Assembly: GCA_904066235.2 (NCBI GenBank)
Contig: CAJFCV020000005.1
Span: forward strand, 1,178,001-1,242,000
From: Bursaphelenchus xylophilus
Lineage: Eukaryota > Nematoda > Chromadorea > Rhabditida > Aphelenchoididae
DNA length: 64,000 nucleotides
Reading direction: 5' to 3'
Shown: positions 11,976-21,675 of the stretch, in pieces
How the letters are laid out: every line of letters begins with the position of its first letter
How positions within the stretch are numbered: position 1 is the first letter of the stretch
Notes under the pieces: generated by a model
What the model was told of the DNA's origin: nothing
Seen by the model: only the letters and a program-made list of their open reading frames with translations
Databases searched by the model: none
Translations under genes and position numbers: made by a program

Positions 11976-12600
11976 ATGAAGCAAAAACCACCGAAATTGA
12001 CCTTTGAAATCGAGGATAATTCAAGAAGAGTTCAAAGCGGTCGCGTCAAGAAAATCAGCCCTCCAAAAGCCATCAGCAAACATGATATCTACGTAAATCA
12101 GTAAGTTTTTTGATGTTTATTTGAACTTTAGGATACAAGCTAACTTGCGAAAAAGGAAATCTTTCAATTTTGCTAAAAAAGAATAGAAGTTTTGGTCAAT
12201 GTTGTCTGTCAGGTCAAGTATAATATAAAAAATTGAGGATTTCACTAATTTTTCCAACTTTTAGCCACACCCCAATAATGGCCACGTTCAAGAAAGCCGA
12301 GAAGCTCCTAAACACTTCGATAGACTTTGTGGATCTCCATGGAACCGCTAAATCTATCCCAAATACCATCCGCATTGCTAATCTTCTCCTGGAAGCCATG
12401 AAAGGCTCGGTTAAAGCTGATATTAGAACCGGGACTGTTGAGGTAAGTCATTTTGATTATGTGTTTGTGTTTTTAGATGATGGAACGAAGAGTTATGTTT
12501 TCTCTTTCAGGTGACCGATCGAGATGAAGAAGCTAAAGATCAACAAGATAAACACCGCGCCATATCTCTTGTAAATGTCCGAGTTTCACGTGTAATCTAA
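11976..12600 (+). CDS. RNase P/MRP subunit RPP20 (POP7), Alba family
   Basis: A small RNA-binding Alba-fold protein that partners RPP25 on the P3 arm of RNase P and RNase MRP RNA, for tRNA and rRNA maturation. Exons 11976-12100, 12265-12442 and 12511-12600 give 130 residues (human protein about 140). Seen directly: KHDIYVNQ at the start of the Alba domain, FKKAEKLL, VDLHGTAKSIPNTIRIANLL (family: IHGLGLAINRAIN), TGTVEVTD and a C-terminal VNVRVSRVI. The ATG is the first in frame; no AG acceptor lies between the KISH stop and this ATG, so it may be translated from a dicistronic message or spliced from within the KISH exon. The 3' end is convergent with SPT4. The family call rests on motif order. 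Confidence 0.85.
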
Positions 12601-12612
12601 CAAAACACCCAA

Positions 12613-12644
12613 AATAAATTATTTTGAATTGTTTGAAGTTTATT
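12613..12644. terminator. Overlapping poly(A) signals of convergent genes
   Basis: AATAAA at 12613-12618 on the plus strand serves RPP20 (stop at 12600). AATAAA on the minus strand at 12644-12639 serves SPT4 (stop at 12689). The two transcripts probably overlap at their 3' ends in this 88-bp gap. Confidence 0.6.
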
Positions 12645-12688
12645 TTAATTTTAAAAAATGAATTGAATTCGATAAATAGTTATGATCC

Positions 12689-13298
12689 TTATTGAGCAAC
12701 TGATTTGTCTCTCATTTCTGGTCGATAACGGAACCCTTGATCCTTCAGCTCGCTGACAATCTCTCGGCTCAATGTTCCAGACACAGAGACTGCGTATAGT
12801 CCAGGCTTCCTTGTTTTAATCCCCTAAAAACAAAAAAAAAATATATTGCACTAGGTCAAGTGTAAGACGAAGATAGTTACCATTAAAACTGAGGCAATAT
12901 TTGTAGAGAAAAAGGTCTTACCTGCCACTTGCACACCCACGAGTCCGTTGGATCAGTCACCGCAATGAATCCGTCGAAATTTGAGCTGAAATTGGACATT
13001 AGACTATCTTCACCATGGTGAATGTAAAAACGAATAACAGAAGTCCGTCAAAGCTCAATGAAACATTAATCTAGCTTCTGCATCAGATTTCTTTACCTAA
13101 ACATCAAAAATTCAATACAAAAATCGAAAATTACCTTGTACATTCATCAACTTTCTCGGCATTATCCTTCAGGCCCAGGAGACCTTCACAGTTGTCGCAG
13201 CCTTGTCGTTCAAACATTTCTCCCGACTTTATGATCGAACAAAGCAAGCAGGCGCGCAGACCACGGAGATCGGTGGGGATGTGAGCGTCGGAGATCAT
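12689..13298 (-). CDS. spt-4: Transcription elongation factor SPT4
   Basis: The small zinc-binding partner of SPT5 in DSIF, which controls RNA polymerase II pausing and elongation. Exons 13298-13135, 12985-12922 and 12823-12689 give 120 residues (human 117). The zinc ribbon is visible: LRACLLCSIIKSGEMFERQG then CDNC. The core CTSSNFDGFIAVTDPTDSWV and KPGLYAVSVSGTL match the family closely. Acceptor ttttag lies at 13303-13302, only three bases from the ATG, typical of spliced-leader addition. All phases fit. It is convergent with RPP20, and the disrupted reading frame at 13379 starts divergently from it about 80 bp away. Confidence 0.95.
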
Positions 13299-13522
13299 TT
13301 TCTAAAAACCACGAATTTTCGAAATGAAAACACAACGGAACAGAGTGTGTGACAAGCAAAAAACAATGGTAAACTTACCAGTTACAACGTAGTTATACAG
13401 TTATATGCGCAGAAGGGCTAACACTTCGAGAATCTTGCGGAAAAAATAATTTTTGTTGGAAAGAGTTAGACTTGACGCAAACTGTCAGTTTGGGTCAACT
13501 CTCACTCTGTAGGCAGCGTAAT

Positions 13523-14026
13523 CAGGGGTGGTCAGCGGACCCTATTTTTCCGATTTTCGGCCCGCGGCCCGGCCCGTCTAATTGACCGGCCCGGCCCGGC
13601 CCGTCTAGTCTTTTTCCAGGCCCGGCCCGGCCCGGCCCGTGACGGGCCTGGCCCGGCCCGGCCCGTGCAGGCCCGTCTATAGAGGGTTCTGCGAACTGCG
13701 CCCAGGCTCGGGATCTAAACTGAGGCAAAAAAGGCGTTGATCTAGCTAGTAAAGGATCAATGTGATAGTTTTGTGGTTCTATAATGGAACTATAGACTTG
13801 TAAACGTTTTAGAACTTGAGAAACAGCAACTATAACAACATAAATTAATTTTCCCGGCGCGAAAACAATGAATGCCAACAGTTTGGCATTGTATTTTAGA
13901 CGGGCCGGGCCGGGCCGGAAAAAACCCCAGGCCCGCGGCCCGGCCCGGCCCGGCCCGTGACGGGCCCGGCCCGTTTGTCAATTTCCATTTTTGAGGCCGG
14001 CCGGCCCGGCCCGCTGACCACCCCTG
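13523..14026. mobile_element. hAT-type MITE with 8-bp target duplication
   Basis: Terminal inverted repeats CAGGGGTGGTCAGCGG (13523) and CCGCTGACCACCCCTG (ending 14026) are flanked by the identical 8-mer AGCGTAAT at 13515-13522 and 14027-14034. An 8-bp duplication and CAG-type ends fit the hAT superfamily. Both subterminal regions are dense GGCCCGGCCC repeats, as often seen near hAT ends. About 500 bp, with no transposase frame, hence non-autonomous. Confidence 0.88.
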
Positions 14027-14034
14027 AGCGTAAT

Positions 14035-15387
14035 GCACGAAGGACGGAAAGGTCCGCTGTGCGGAAAGGTCCGCTGTGCGGAAAGGTCCGCTAAAAAAAG
14101 AAAAGAGGAGGGCGGGGAGGGGGAGGTTTTCGAAGGCGCTGATTTCGAACATTGTATCCATTTTTTCTGAATTTTACAATTTTGCTTAGACAATAGTGTT
14201 AATTAGTAATTTAAAAAAAAATTTTTTTGAGTAATGGATTTAGACGTAATATTGTACTTGGTGTTTTGACTTTTAGGTGTGACTAGTCTCGAAAAAATTT
14301 TTTTTGAAATGTTTTCGCTTCGAGACTTGAAAAAAAGGATTTTTTGTGAAATTTGAATAAAATTTGAAATGTTTTCGCTTCGGGACTTCAAAAAAAAAAG
14401 GATTTTTTGTGAAATTTGAAAAAAAATTTGAAATGTTTTTGCTTCGGGACTGGGAAAAAAAGAATTTTTTGGAAAATTCAACAAAATTCTGAAATCTTTT
14501 CGCATCGGGAGTAGAAAAAAGGGTGTCTGACTGAATATTAACTGTGGTGCCGCCAGCGCTAAAATTTTGTCTAAAACCAATGGTACCATTTGGTACTATA
14601 TCGTACCTACATATAGTACCACGTGTTTTTGGGCTCTACTAAGCACCAAACCATCATCATTACTGCCTTACGGCCAAATTTTCACTTCTCACTAAACAGT
14701 ACCAGTTGGTACTATATAGTACCAAGTGTTAAAACGTGTTTTTGGGTTCTACTAAGCACCAAACCAACGCCATTACCGCCTTACGGCCAAATTTGCACCT
14801 CGTACTAAATAGTACCAGGCAGTACTATTTAGTACCAAGTGTTAAAAATGTGTTTTTGAGCAGTACTAGGCACCAAAACAACACCATTAACGTCTAAAAG
14901 TGTTATAAGTCAAAAAAATTACAAAAAGAATCCCTAGAGGTAGTAAAGTAACAGAAACCCAGTTTTCATATTCAGTGAGTTCATACTCAGTCAGCCCGAA
15001 AAAAATTTCTAATTTTATTCAAACTTCATAAAAAATCATTTTTTTCCATGTCCCGAAGCGAAAACATTTCAAATTTTATTCAAATTTCACAAAAAATCCC
15101 TTTTTTCAAGTCTCGAAGCGAAAAAATTTCTAATTTTATTCAAATTTCACAAAAAATCCTTTTGTTTCGTGTCCCGAAGCGAAAACATTTCAAATTTTAT
15201 TGAAATTTCACAAAAAATCCTTTTGTTTCGTGTCCCGAAGCGAAAACATTTCAAATTTTTTTTCAATTTTCACAAAAAATCCTTTTTTCCCACCCTCTTC
15301 TTTTCCTTTTTTTAGCGGACCTTTCCGCACAGCGGACCTTTCCGTCCAGCGGACCTTTCCGCACAGCGGACCTTTCCGTACTCAATC
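14035..15387. repeat. Foldback block with tandem-repeat arms
   Basis: The left arm (about 14043-14092) and the inverse right arm (about 15315-15380) each hold three to four tandem copies of a roughly 17-bp unit, GCGGACCTTTCCGCACA. Inside lie inverted sets of about 60-bp units around the phrase tcgaagcgaaaacattt (14280-14530 and 15000-15290). The centre (14590-14890) has three direct copies of an about 115-bp unit with gccttacggccaaatttt. The block sits between two more copies of AGCGTAAT (14027-14034 and 15388-15395). Confidence 0.7.
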
Positions 15388-16240
15388 AGCGTAATGATCG
15401 TAAGATAGGTCGTGACTAGACATGGCTAGTGGGCCGGGCCGAACGAGTTTTAAAGGCCCCGGGGCCGGGCCGACCGGGGCCCCCCGCCAAGCCCCCAATC
15501 GGCCCCCAATGACTAAATTATAACAAAAAGGGGGCTAAGGTAGTACAACCCCCCAGTCCAGTTCAGCCCCCCCCTAGACCCAGTATAAAACCCCTCATCC
15601 AATCTGAACCGCCTACTTGGGATTGGGTTCTCCCGGCTACGATCATCGTTGCCTGAACCACAAGAACGAATTTGGACGGTAACTGAGGGTTTGAGCTAAA
15701 ACGCCGGGGGTCATTTTGCTCTAATTTGCATTTTTTGTATAATTCTAATTTTTGAATTATGGGGGTGTGAAATGGACAAAACAGTGGGGGTTTGAACTAC
15801 CTTTCGTGGGGGGCTGAACTACCAAAGTCCAAAAAAATGTGTCATATCTCGTAATGAATGCAGATTTTATATTTACAGTTCGGCCCCCGGTCGGCCCCCG
15901 GCCTTAAAAACACAATTAAAGTACGCACTTCTGGAAGCCTAGCAATACACTTGGCCACCTGCAAATTAATTCCCGTCGGGACCCAAAAAGGGATTTGAAT
16001 TTATTTGTATACGGTAGAAAAAATATTTTTTTTTTGCGGCTGCAGCCGAGAATTTTATTGTTTGATATCGCGATGGATTGATCTCAGTAAGTTATTTTAT
16101 GTTTATTTTCGCTTGTTTCTAGACGGCGAGCTCAGGGACGGTTGGAGAAAGTCGTTTACTAGCTGTTTTTTGTGATTTCTTTCAAAATTGTTCAGATTAT
16201 CTTTCTTCTCGTGAAAAACGCTATCTTATCCATGATTTGT

Positions 16241-17390
16241 TAATATAAGAGTGAAGACAGAAGATTTCGGAGGAAAATTTTGAAAATTTTTCGAATTCAC
16301 TTTTTTTTCGATTTTGGAGTAAAAATTTTTTTTACTCCCAAAAATGCCAAAAAAAAAGTAAACACGAAGTTTACTCCAAAATTTGTAAAAAATTTTGATT
16401 TTCGGGAGTAAACTGGGAGTTTACTCGCCGGGGCCGAGAAATCGAATGGCGGCGAGTAAATCTGGATTTTGCTCGCTTCCAATTATTTCCTCAGCTATCA
16501 CAGAGGCACAGATGACCCAGGACGTAAGGCGGCCGCGTTAGTAAATAATTCGCGCCAAACTTACGAAAAATTTTGCCGAATCCTGACTGGGAGCCTCCCA
16601 GTCAGGAATCCCGCGATTCCTGCACTCAGGAATGTTTTTGACTGGGCGGCCTCAAAATCGACATCCCAGTCACCTGAGACGAAGAAACGGGGAGAAAAAA
16701 CGAAGAGAGCGAGAGAAACGCGCGCTATTTCGTGCTCTCTCTGCCTCTCTGCGCCCTCTCTTCGTTTCCCGCTCTTTCGCTCTCTCTCTCCTTTTTTTGC
16801 GCTCTCTCGCTCTTTCTTTCGAAAAAGAGAGAGAGAGCGCGAAACGGAAAGAGGGCGCTGAGAGGCAGAGACAGCACGAAATAGCGCGCGTTTCTCTCGT
16901 TCTCTTCGTTTTTTCTCCCTATTTCTTCGTCCTAGTCAACAGTTATTGACCCCTCACCCAGTCAAGAATCGCGGGATTCCTGAATGGGCCACAGTCAGGA
17001 AGTCTTGACTGTACGAAGATTCAGGAACCCCGCGAATCCTGACTGGAGCCTCCCAGTCAGGATTCGGCAAAATTTTTCGAAAGTTCGGCGCGAATTACCA
17101 ACGCAAATAAAAAAAAGTATTTGCGCCCAGGGGTCATCTGTTCCCCGGGAGTAAACTCTGGATTTACTCGCCGGCACCTTCGGCGAGTAAATTCTGAGTT
17201 TACTCCAAAAAAAGGCGAAAAAAAAGTAAACTCGGAATTCACTCCAAAAATGGAAATTTTGAAAGCTATTTCGATTCCTACTCGCCGACCCATAAAATTT
17301 CTCGATTTTTACTCTCTTTTTCAAAAAAAAGTGAATTCGAAAAATTTTCAAAATTTTCCTCCGAAATCTTCTGTCTTCACTCTTATATTA
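16241..17390. repeat. Nested foldback element
   Basis: Arms 16241-16320 and 17322-17390 are inverse copies (gtgaagacagaagatttcgg against its complement), followed inward by inverse blocks around 16515-16625 and 16960-17145 that share gaatcctgactgggagcctc. At the centre, a CT/GA-rich 80-bp palindrome (about 16690-16775 with 16840-16920) pairs with itself. No gene. Confidence 0.8.
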
Positions 17391-17711
17391 TCGTCTGAAG
17401 TCTGTTTAAATTACTATTTCGACAGAAGAACCATTTGTTGTTAAAATTCCGATATTATCCATTTATTTTCCTTGGATTTTTCAGCCTCTGGACGACATTC
17501 ACGTCAACCAATACCACGGAAACGACTAACACAACACCTACTACAGCAGATTCGACTCCTTTTCTCCCGATTATCTGTGGTCAGCAAGAAGCCTTCTCTT
17601 CCCTCCAACATCCCTCTTTACTTTTTCAGAATTAAGATTTTTTCAAGATCATAAATTTATTAATTAACCTTCAGAATGCCTATTTTATTTCTTTACTGTT
17701 GTTATTATTAT

Positions 17712-18411
17712 TCAAGTTATACAAGTCTCTACTGGGGCGGGCATGGACTCTGTGACGGCATCTTCATCAAGGTCCAGACCACGCTTGATCATGCGTGAGT
17801 TCTGTTGGAGTAGGAGGCGGACGCTTCCAGGAAGAAACACGAAGTCTGTCTCGAAGGACATCCAGAACGCAGGGGGTCTTGCCATTTCTGACACATTCGC
17901 ATAGAGCCCTAAAAGCAAGCAATCAATGTCCAAAAAATTGAACTTACTTCATGATAAGGTGGTCAGGATTGATCTCCCAATTCTTCTTGGAACCCATGTA
18001 TCTATCCCTGCAAACTTCTGCTTTTCCTATAAGAATTCATGGAGTTCAAGACTTCCGCGGGCGACGAAGAGCATCTCACGTCAAAGAAAAAGTGAAAAAA
18101 CAAGGTACCTCGGATAATTGATTTTTGACGAAATGTCGCCGAATTATCGAGTCACAGAAGAAAACTTTCCCAGAGAATTTCGAGAAAAATGTTTTTTCGA
18201 AGAGGAAAATAATTTTTCAAGCTCGATAATTCCGTGGCACTTCGCAAAAAATCAATGATCCGAGATTCCTTGTTTTTTCAATTTTCTGAAAGAATTGTTT
18301 TGACGTGCATCTCCTTTACATCGAACTCCTTCAGTTGCTGGACAACGTACTCATCAACGCAAGTGAACCCGTAGATGACCTCGTCTTCACGTTTCTTGCC
18401 TAAAATTCGGA
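17712..18411 (-). pseudogene. HSP90-derived broken gene fragment inside the transposon
   Basis: Three pieces of the middle/C-terminal part of cytosolic HSP90 chaperone lie in order on the minus strand. First, 18402-18283: EVIY, then VDEYVVQQLKEFD (family: IDEYCVQQLKEFDGK), ending in a stop. Second, about 17995-17940: KKNWEINPDH (family: KKHLEINPDH). Third, 17911-17712: SFETDF then SRMIKRGLDLDEDAV (family: RMIKLGLGIDEDEV). The second and third pieces are joined by a clean gtaag/ttttag intron but need a frameshift near 17870. About 110 residues are missing between pieces one and two, where a small foldback (18093-18277) sits. The MEEVD tail is absent. Clearly non-functional; either captured by the element or inserted into it. 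Confidence 0.85.
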
Positions 18412-19401
18412 TCTAAAACATCAGTTTTCATTCAAAAAAATCTAAAATACAGCTAAATATACACGAACAACAAACGATTTATTTATTATACATAAAACGT
18501 ACCCAAAACCACGCTAAGGCTCCAAAACGGTTGATTCCATGAACAAACAGATAAAATTCTCGGCTGCAGCCGCAAAAAAAAACATTTTTTCTACCGTATA
18601 CAAATAAATTCAAATCTCTTTTTGGGTCCCGACGGGAATTAATTTGCAGGTGGCCAAGTGTATTGCTAGGCTTCCAGAAGTGCGTACTTTAAGAAGTCGT
18701 GTGAAGCAACACTATCATCTTGAAGTTGAAAACCTTGTTAAACGTGGTTCCACCCTTGCTGAATCTGTAAAATTGGTCTTGGGGCAATTTTTAATAGTCT
18801 GAAAACGGATCTCGGGAATTTTTTGATTAATTTTAAAAAGGCAATGCGTTGGTAAGTAATTTTTTGCTTTAAAAATGTACTGTGAGTTGTTATAGTAAAG
18901 AAAAATATGTCATATCTAATAGCGAATTAAGGTTTTTTACTTCTTCTCAATTTTCGGGCCGGCCCGGGCCGGGCCGCGGGATGGGCCGGGCCGGGCCGGG
19001 CCGAGAAAATTTGAAGGGGGCCGGGCCGACCTCTTCTGGCCCCCGGGCCGGGCCGCGATTTTCGGCCCAGCCCGGCCCCCCAGCCATGTCTAGTCGTGAC
19101 GAAGAGTTGGTTGTCCAAAAGGTCATGAAATGGCTTATTTTTTCTCAAAAACCCGACCTTCATGAGGTGGTAAATTATGTTGTAGTAGATGGCTAATAAA
19201 AAATAAGTTTTTTTCTTGATTCCAAAGTGAAATTTCGTTCGTAACTTTGAAAACACGACCATAACTTGCTCAGATTGGAATTTTATTTGATAAAAGCCAA
19301 TAAAAAATACAAAAATAAAACGTAATCGACTACAAAACCCGATATTATAAACAATATACCCTTTGATTTCTTGGTACAACATTTCCATCCCCATTTGTCG
19401 T

Positions 19402-20759
19402 TTAATTTACATTCCGGATCAAGGTCATGATATCCACATGCCCAGGGAAGGTCTTGATCAGATATTTTCTGGTCACATTGTGCAGCGCGCAGTGGGCCGG
19501 CTTGCCTTTATAGTACTTGGCGTTGGGTGGGACATCGGCCAAAAGGTCCCTCTCGAACTTCGGCTCGGGCTGAAATTGAATCGTCTTCAATTGAAATCGA
19601 ATAATCTTCATTTTCAGAGGATAAATTATGTAATCCACGGCGAAATTTTATATTATCCATGACTGACGGCTCTAAAAACCAAACAACAAAAAAAAGTGAA
19701 AATTACCTCCTTGAATCCGGAATCGTGCTCTTTGAAGAATCCGGAACATGATCCTCCATTGAAAGTGTCGTTGAGACTCATCATTTCCCTCATCCGGTTC
19801 ATCCGCCTCTTCCCCGTTTTGCTCGTTTTCCAAGGCGCTTGAACACTCTTCATTGGGCCGGACAAAGTGAATTTGAATTCCGTGCTCTCCTGCTCACATC
19901 GGCCAATACTCGAGGCGAAAGAGGTGTTCATCGAATCTTGATGAAGATCATTGACATTGACGGAAGTCTTTTTTTGGGGTGCATGCCCTTGCGGGCTGAT
20001 GCGATTCTGCGGCTTCTCGGATTCCCCAATGTATGTAGAGAGTGAACCAGTATGACTGGACGTTTCCGACGAAAGATTGAAGCTTTGGTTGGCCAAGGGC
20101 GTTTTGTCTTCTTCGGAGACGGCGACTTTCCTACATCTGTACAAAGAGACCTTCGGTGGAGTGCATGATCTGTTCTCCTGAAGGTAATTGCTTAAAGATT
20201 ATGCAATAAGGCAGAAAATATATTTTTCATCAGCCCAAATTTAATTTTAGTCAAGAAATGAGGAAATTTTATGTTAACCATAGCAGAGCTAGATGAATAG
20301 GTATATAACTCAGTGATTTAACGCCGTGTTTGCTGTAAAATGCCTACATCTGACATGTAAAACCAGAACAGAGATTTTCAGACGTGCATTTCGAGGATAC
20401 CAGTGGAAATTTCTATGTTATCTATGATTTCCATCAAAAATGTCAAGACCAAGAGTTAGTCACAAAATACTCCTCAAAATGAATCGAAACAGCTGGCAAC
20501 AGCTGAAGCATCCAGTAAAATCCATTTTCAAAGCCAACCCACTACGATCTACACCCATTTTCATCAACTTTCTCCTTGATTTATATTATACATGTCCAAA
20601 CAAAACAAACCCTCCTAAAAACAAGAAAACAATGTAAGAAAAGGCACTTACCACATCGGAGGAGGTGGTGTAATCAGTCTCAGAGGAGGTGGTGTTGTTG
20701 AAAACGCTGTCGTCGAGCTCGCTACTGTCGAGATCTCTGAGAAGTTTTCGGAAAGCCAT
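19402..20759 (-). CDS. Uncharacterized 248-residue protein
   Basis: Three exons, 20759-20652, 20177-19707 and 19569-19402, all with good gtaag or gtaat donors and ttcag acceptors and consistent phase 0, give 248 residues. A tgttgtag acceptor abuts the ATG, suggesting trans-splicing. The N-terminus is acidic and Ser/Thr-rich (DLDSSELDDSVFNNTTSSET). The middle is low-complexity and polar with a basic patch (KTSKTGKRRMNRMREMM). The C-terminal 55 residues look folded (FERDLLADVPPNAKYYKGKP, ending TLIRNVN). I recognise no domain, signal peptide or membrane segment. Composition suggests a nuclear or cell-cycle regulated protein, but this is a guess. Its introns carry the recurrent AATATAA-type motif in sense orientation. 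Confidence 0.75.
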
Positions 20760-20803
20760 CTACAACATGATGAATTTGGAAATATTACTGGCCAAACTAA
20801 AGC

Positions 20804-20962
20804 CTACCTTTTAGAAAGATGGAGAACAAGATTTCTTTCAGCAATGTCCTGAGATCCGGCTTTGAGAAGATAAATCAATATGAAAGAGAATGCCAAAGTT
20901 TTCGTCTTGGACGTTTTCGTGGTAGGACTCAAAAGTTGGGGTATTAGGGTGGAAAAGGCCAT
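20804..20962 (-). CDS. Possible 52-residue ORF upstream in the same unit
   Basis: An ATG-to-TAG frame with coding-like composition (a hydrophobic stretch LAFSFILIYLLKAG followed by SQDIAERNLVLHLSKR) ends 43 bp before the trans-splice acceptor of the next gene, as in a tight nematode operon. A sense-oriented copy of the AATATAA-type motif lies upstream at 21018-21032. It cannot be an upstream exon of that gene because the phases do not match. No homolog recognised; the opposite strand is also open for 42 codons, so this is tentative. Confidence 0.3.
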   Translation of the reverse strand: MAFSTLIPQLLSPTTKTSKTKTLAFSFILIYLLKAGSQDIAERNLVLHLSKR

Positions 20963-21675
20963 AAACAAGCTTTATTTCCATTAATTCTCATTAAAAATTA
21001 TCCTTTTTGAGGTTTTTTATATTACACTTGGTTCTAATCTCCAAATTCAAAAAACTTGTTGTTTTTCTTGGATTTTTGACTTGAAACTTGCACATTTATG
21101 TTACCAGCAGAACAAAGATTCTTTTCTACCCCCTTGTTTCACTTGTTTTGACCAGCAATATTACTTTACAATCTCTTTTTCGCAAATTAATCTAACCTTG
21201 AACGGAATTAGGTGGTGCAGAAATACCACGTGTTTTTGGATGTTTTTTAAACAACCGCGATGTTTACACTAGGGCTTCTACTGTTTTGACAGATTTCTTT
21301 GCAAAAACAAAGTTGTTTTTTGACTTTTTTACATCAAAGTTTATTTTTTTACAACAATCGCAGTGATTGATGTCTAAAAAGTTCTTTTACTGTAGAAATA
21401 CCAATTCTCAATGCTATAAATGATTGATAGATCAAATTTCTAACTCCTTGAAGCTGCGTTGTCCTTTGAAATGCTAGTTTTGATCCAAATTTATATCAAT
21501 TTCCAGCCGTAAAAATGGAATATCAAACTTTGTCCTTTTTGGGCGCCACATTCATCACGTTCTTACTACTGGTCGTTCGAAAAATCCCATTCTTTCTTCA
21601 CTTTGCGCCATGTGACTTTTCGAGTTGAATCGGAAAGTTTCGCTGATAAGATTAATCATTTGTTATGAGCAATAA
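20963..21675. other. Intergenic, nothing recognised
   Basis: AT-rich DNA upstream of the small minus-strand ORF. The only pattern I see is the motif copy at 21018-21032. Confidence 0.4.

Larger units (their letters stand above)
15417..19092. mobile_element. 3.68-kb hAT-type element with nested repeats
   Basis: Ends TAGACATGGCT and AGCCATGTCTA are flanked by an exact 8-bp duplication GTCGTGAC (15409-15416 and 19093-19100). Subterminal GGCCGGGCC repeats resemble those of the MITE at 13523. I see no intact hAT transposase. The interior holds a 141-bp inverted-repeat pair (15917-16058 with 18551-18691), a foldback (16241-17390) and an HSP90-derived fragment. The right arm of the pair contains an unrecognised exon-like frame from an acceptor at about 18648 to a stop at 18801. 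Confidence 0.85.
13379..19196 (+). pseudogene. 86-codon reading frame split by nested transposons
   Basis: Three fragments, 13379-13522, 15396-15416 and 19101-19196, join into one open frame when the inserts and one copy of each 8-bp target duplication are removed (144, 21 and 96 bp, all multiples of three). The last part reads RDEELVVQKVMKWLIFSQKP onward to VVVDG-stop and is followed by AATAAA overlapping the stop. An acceptor-like ttaccag precedes TTA at 13382, so this may be a terminal exon. I do not recognise the protein. It could be a host exon destroyed by insertion, or an older mobile element. The TIR of the large element also supplies an in-frame ATG at 19086, so a 3' remnant could still be translated. 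Confidence 0.45.

Noticed and set aside
18000..18066. A further HSP90-like scrap (LFV followed by charged residues) between the clear pieces
   Set aside because: Similarity is too short and would be out of order relative to the other HSP90 pieces.
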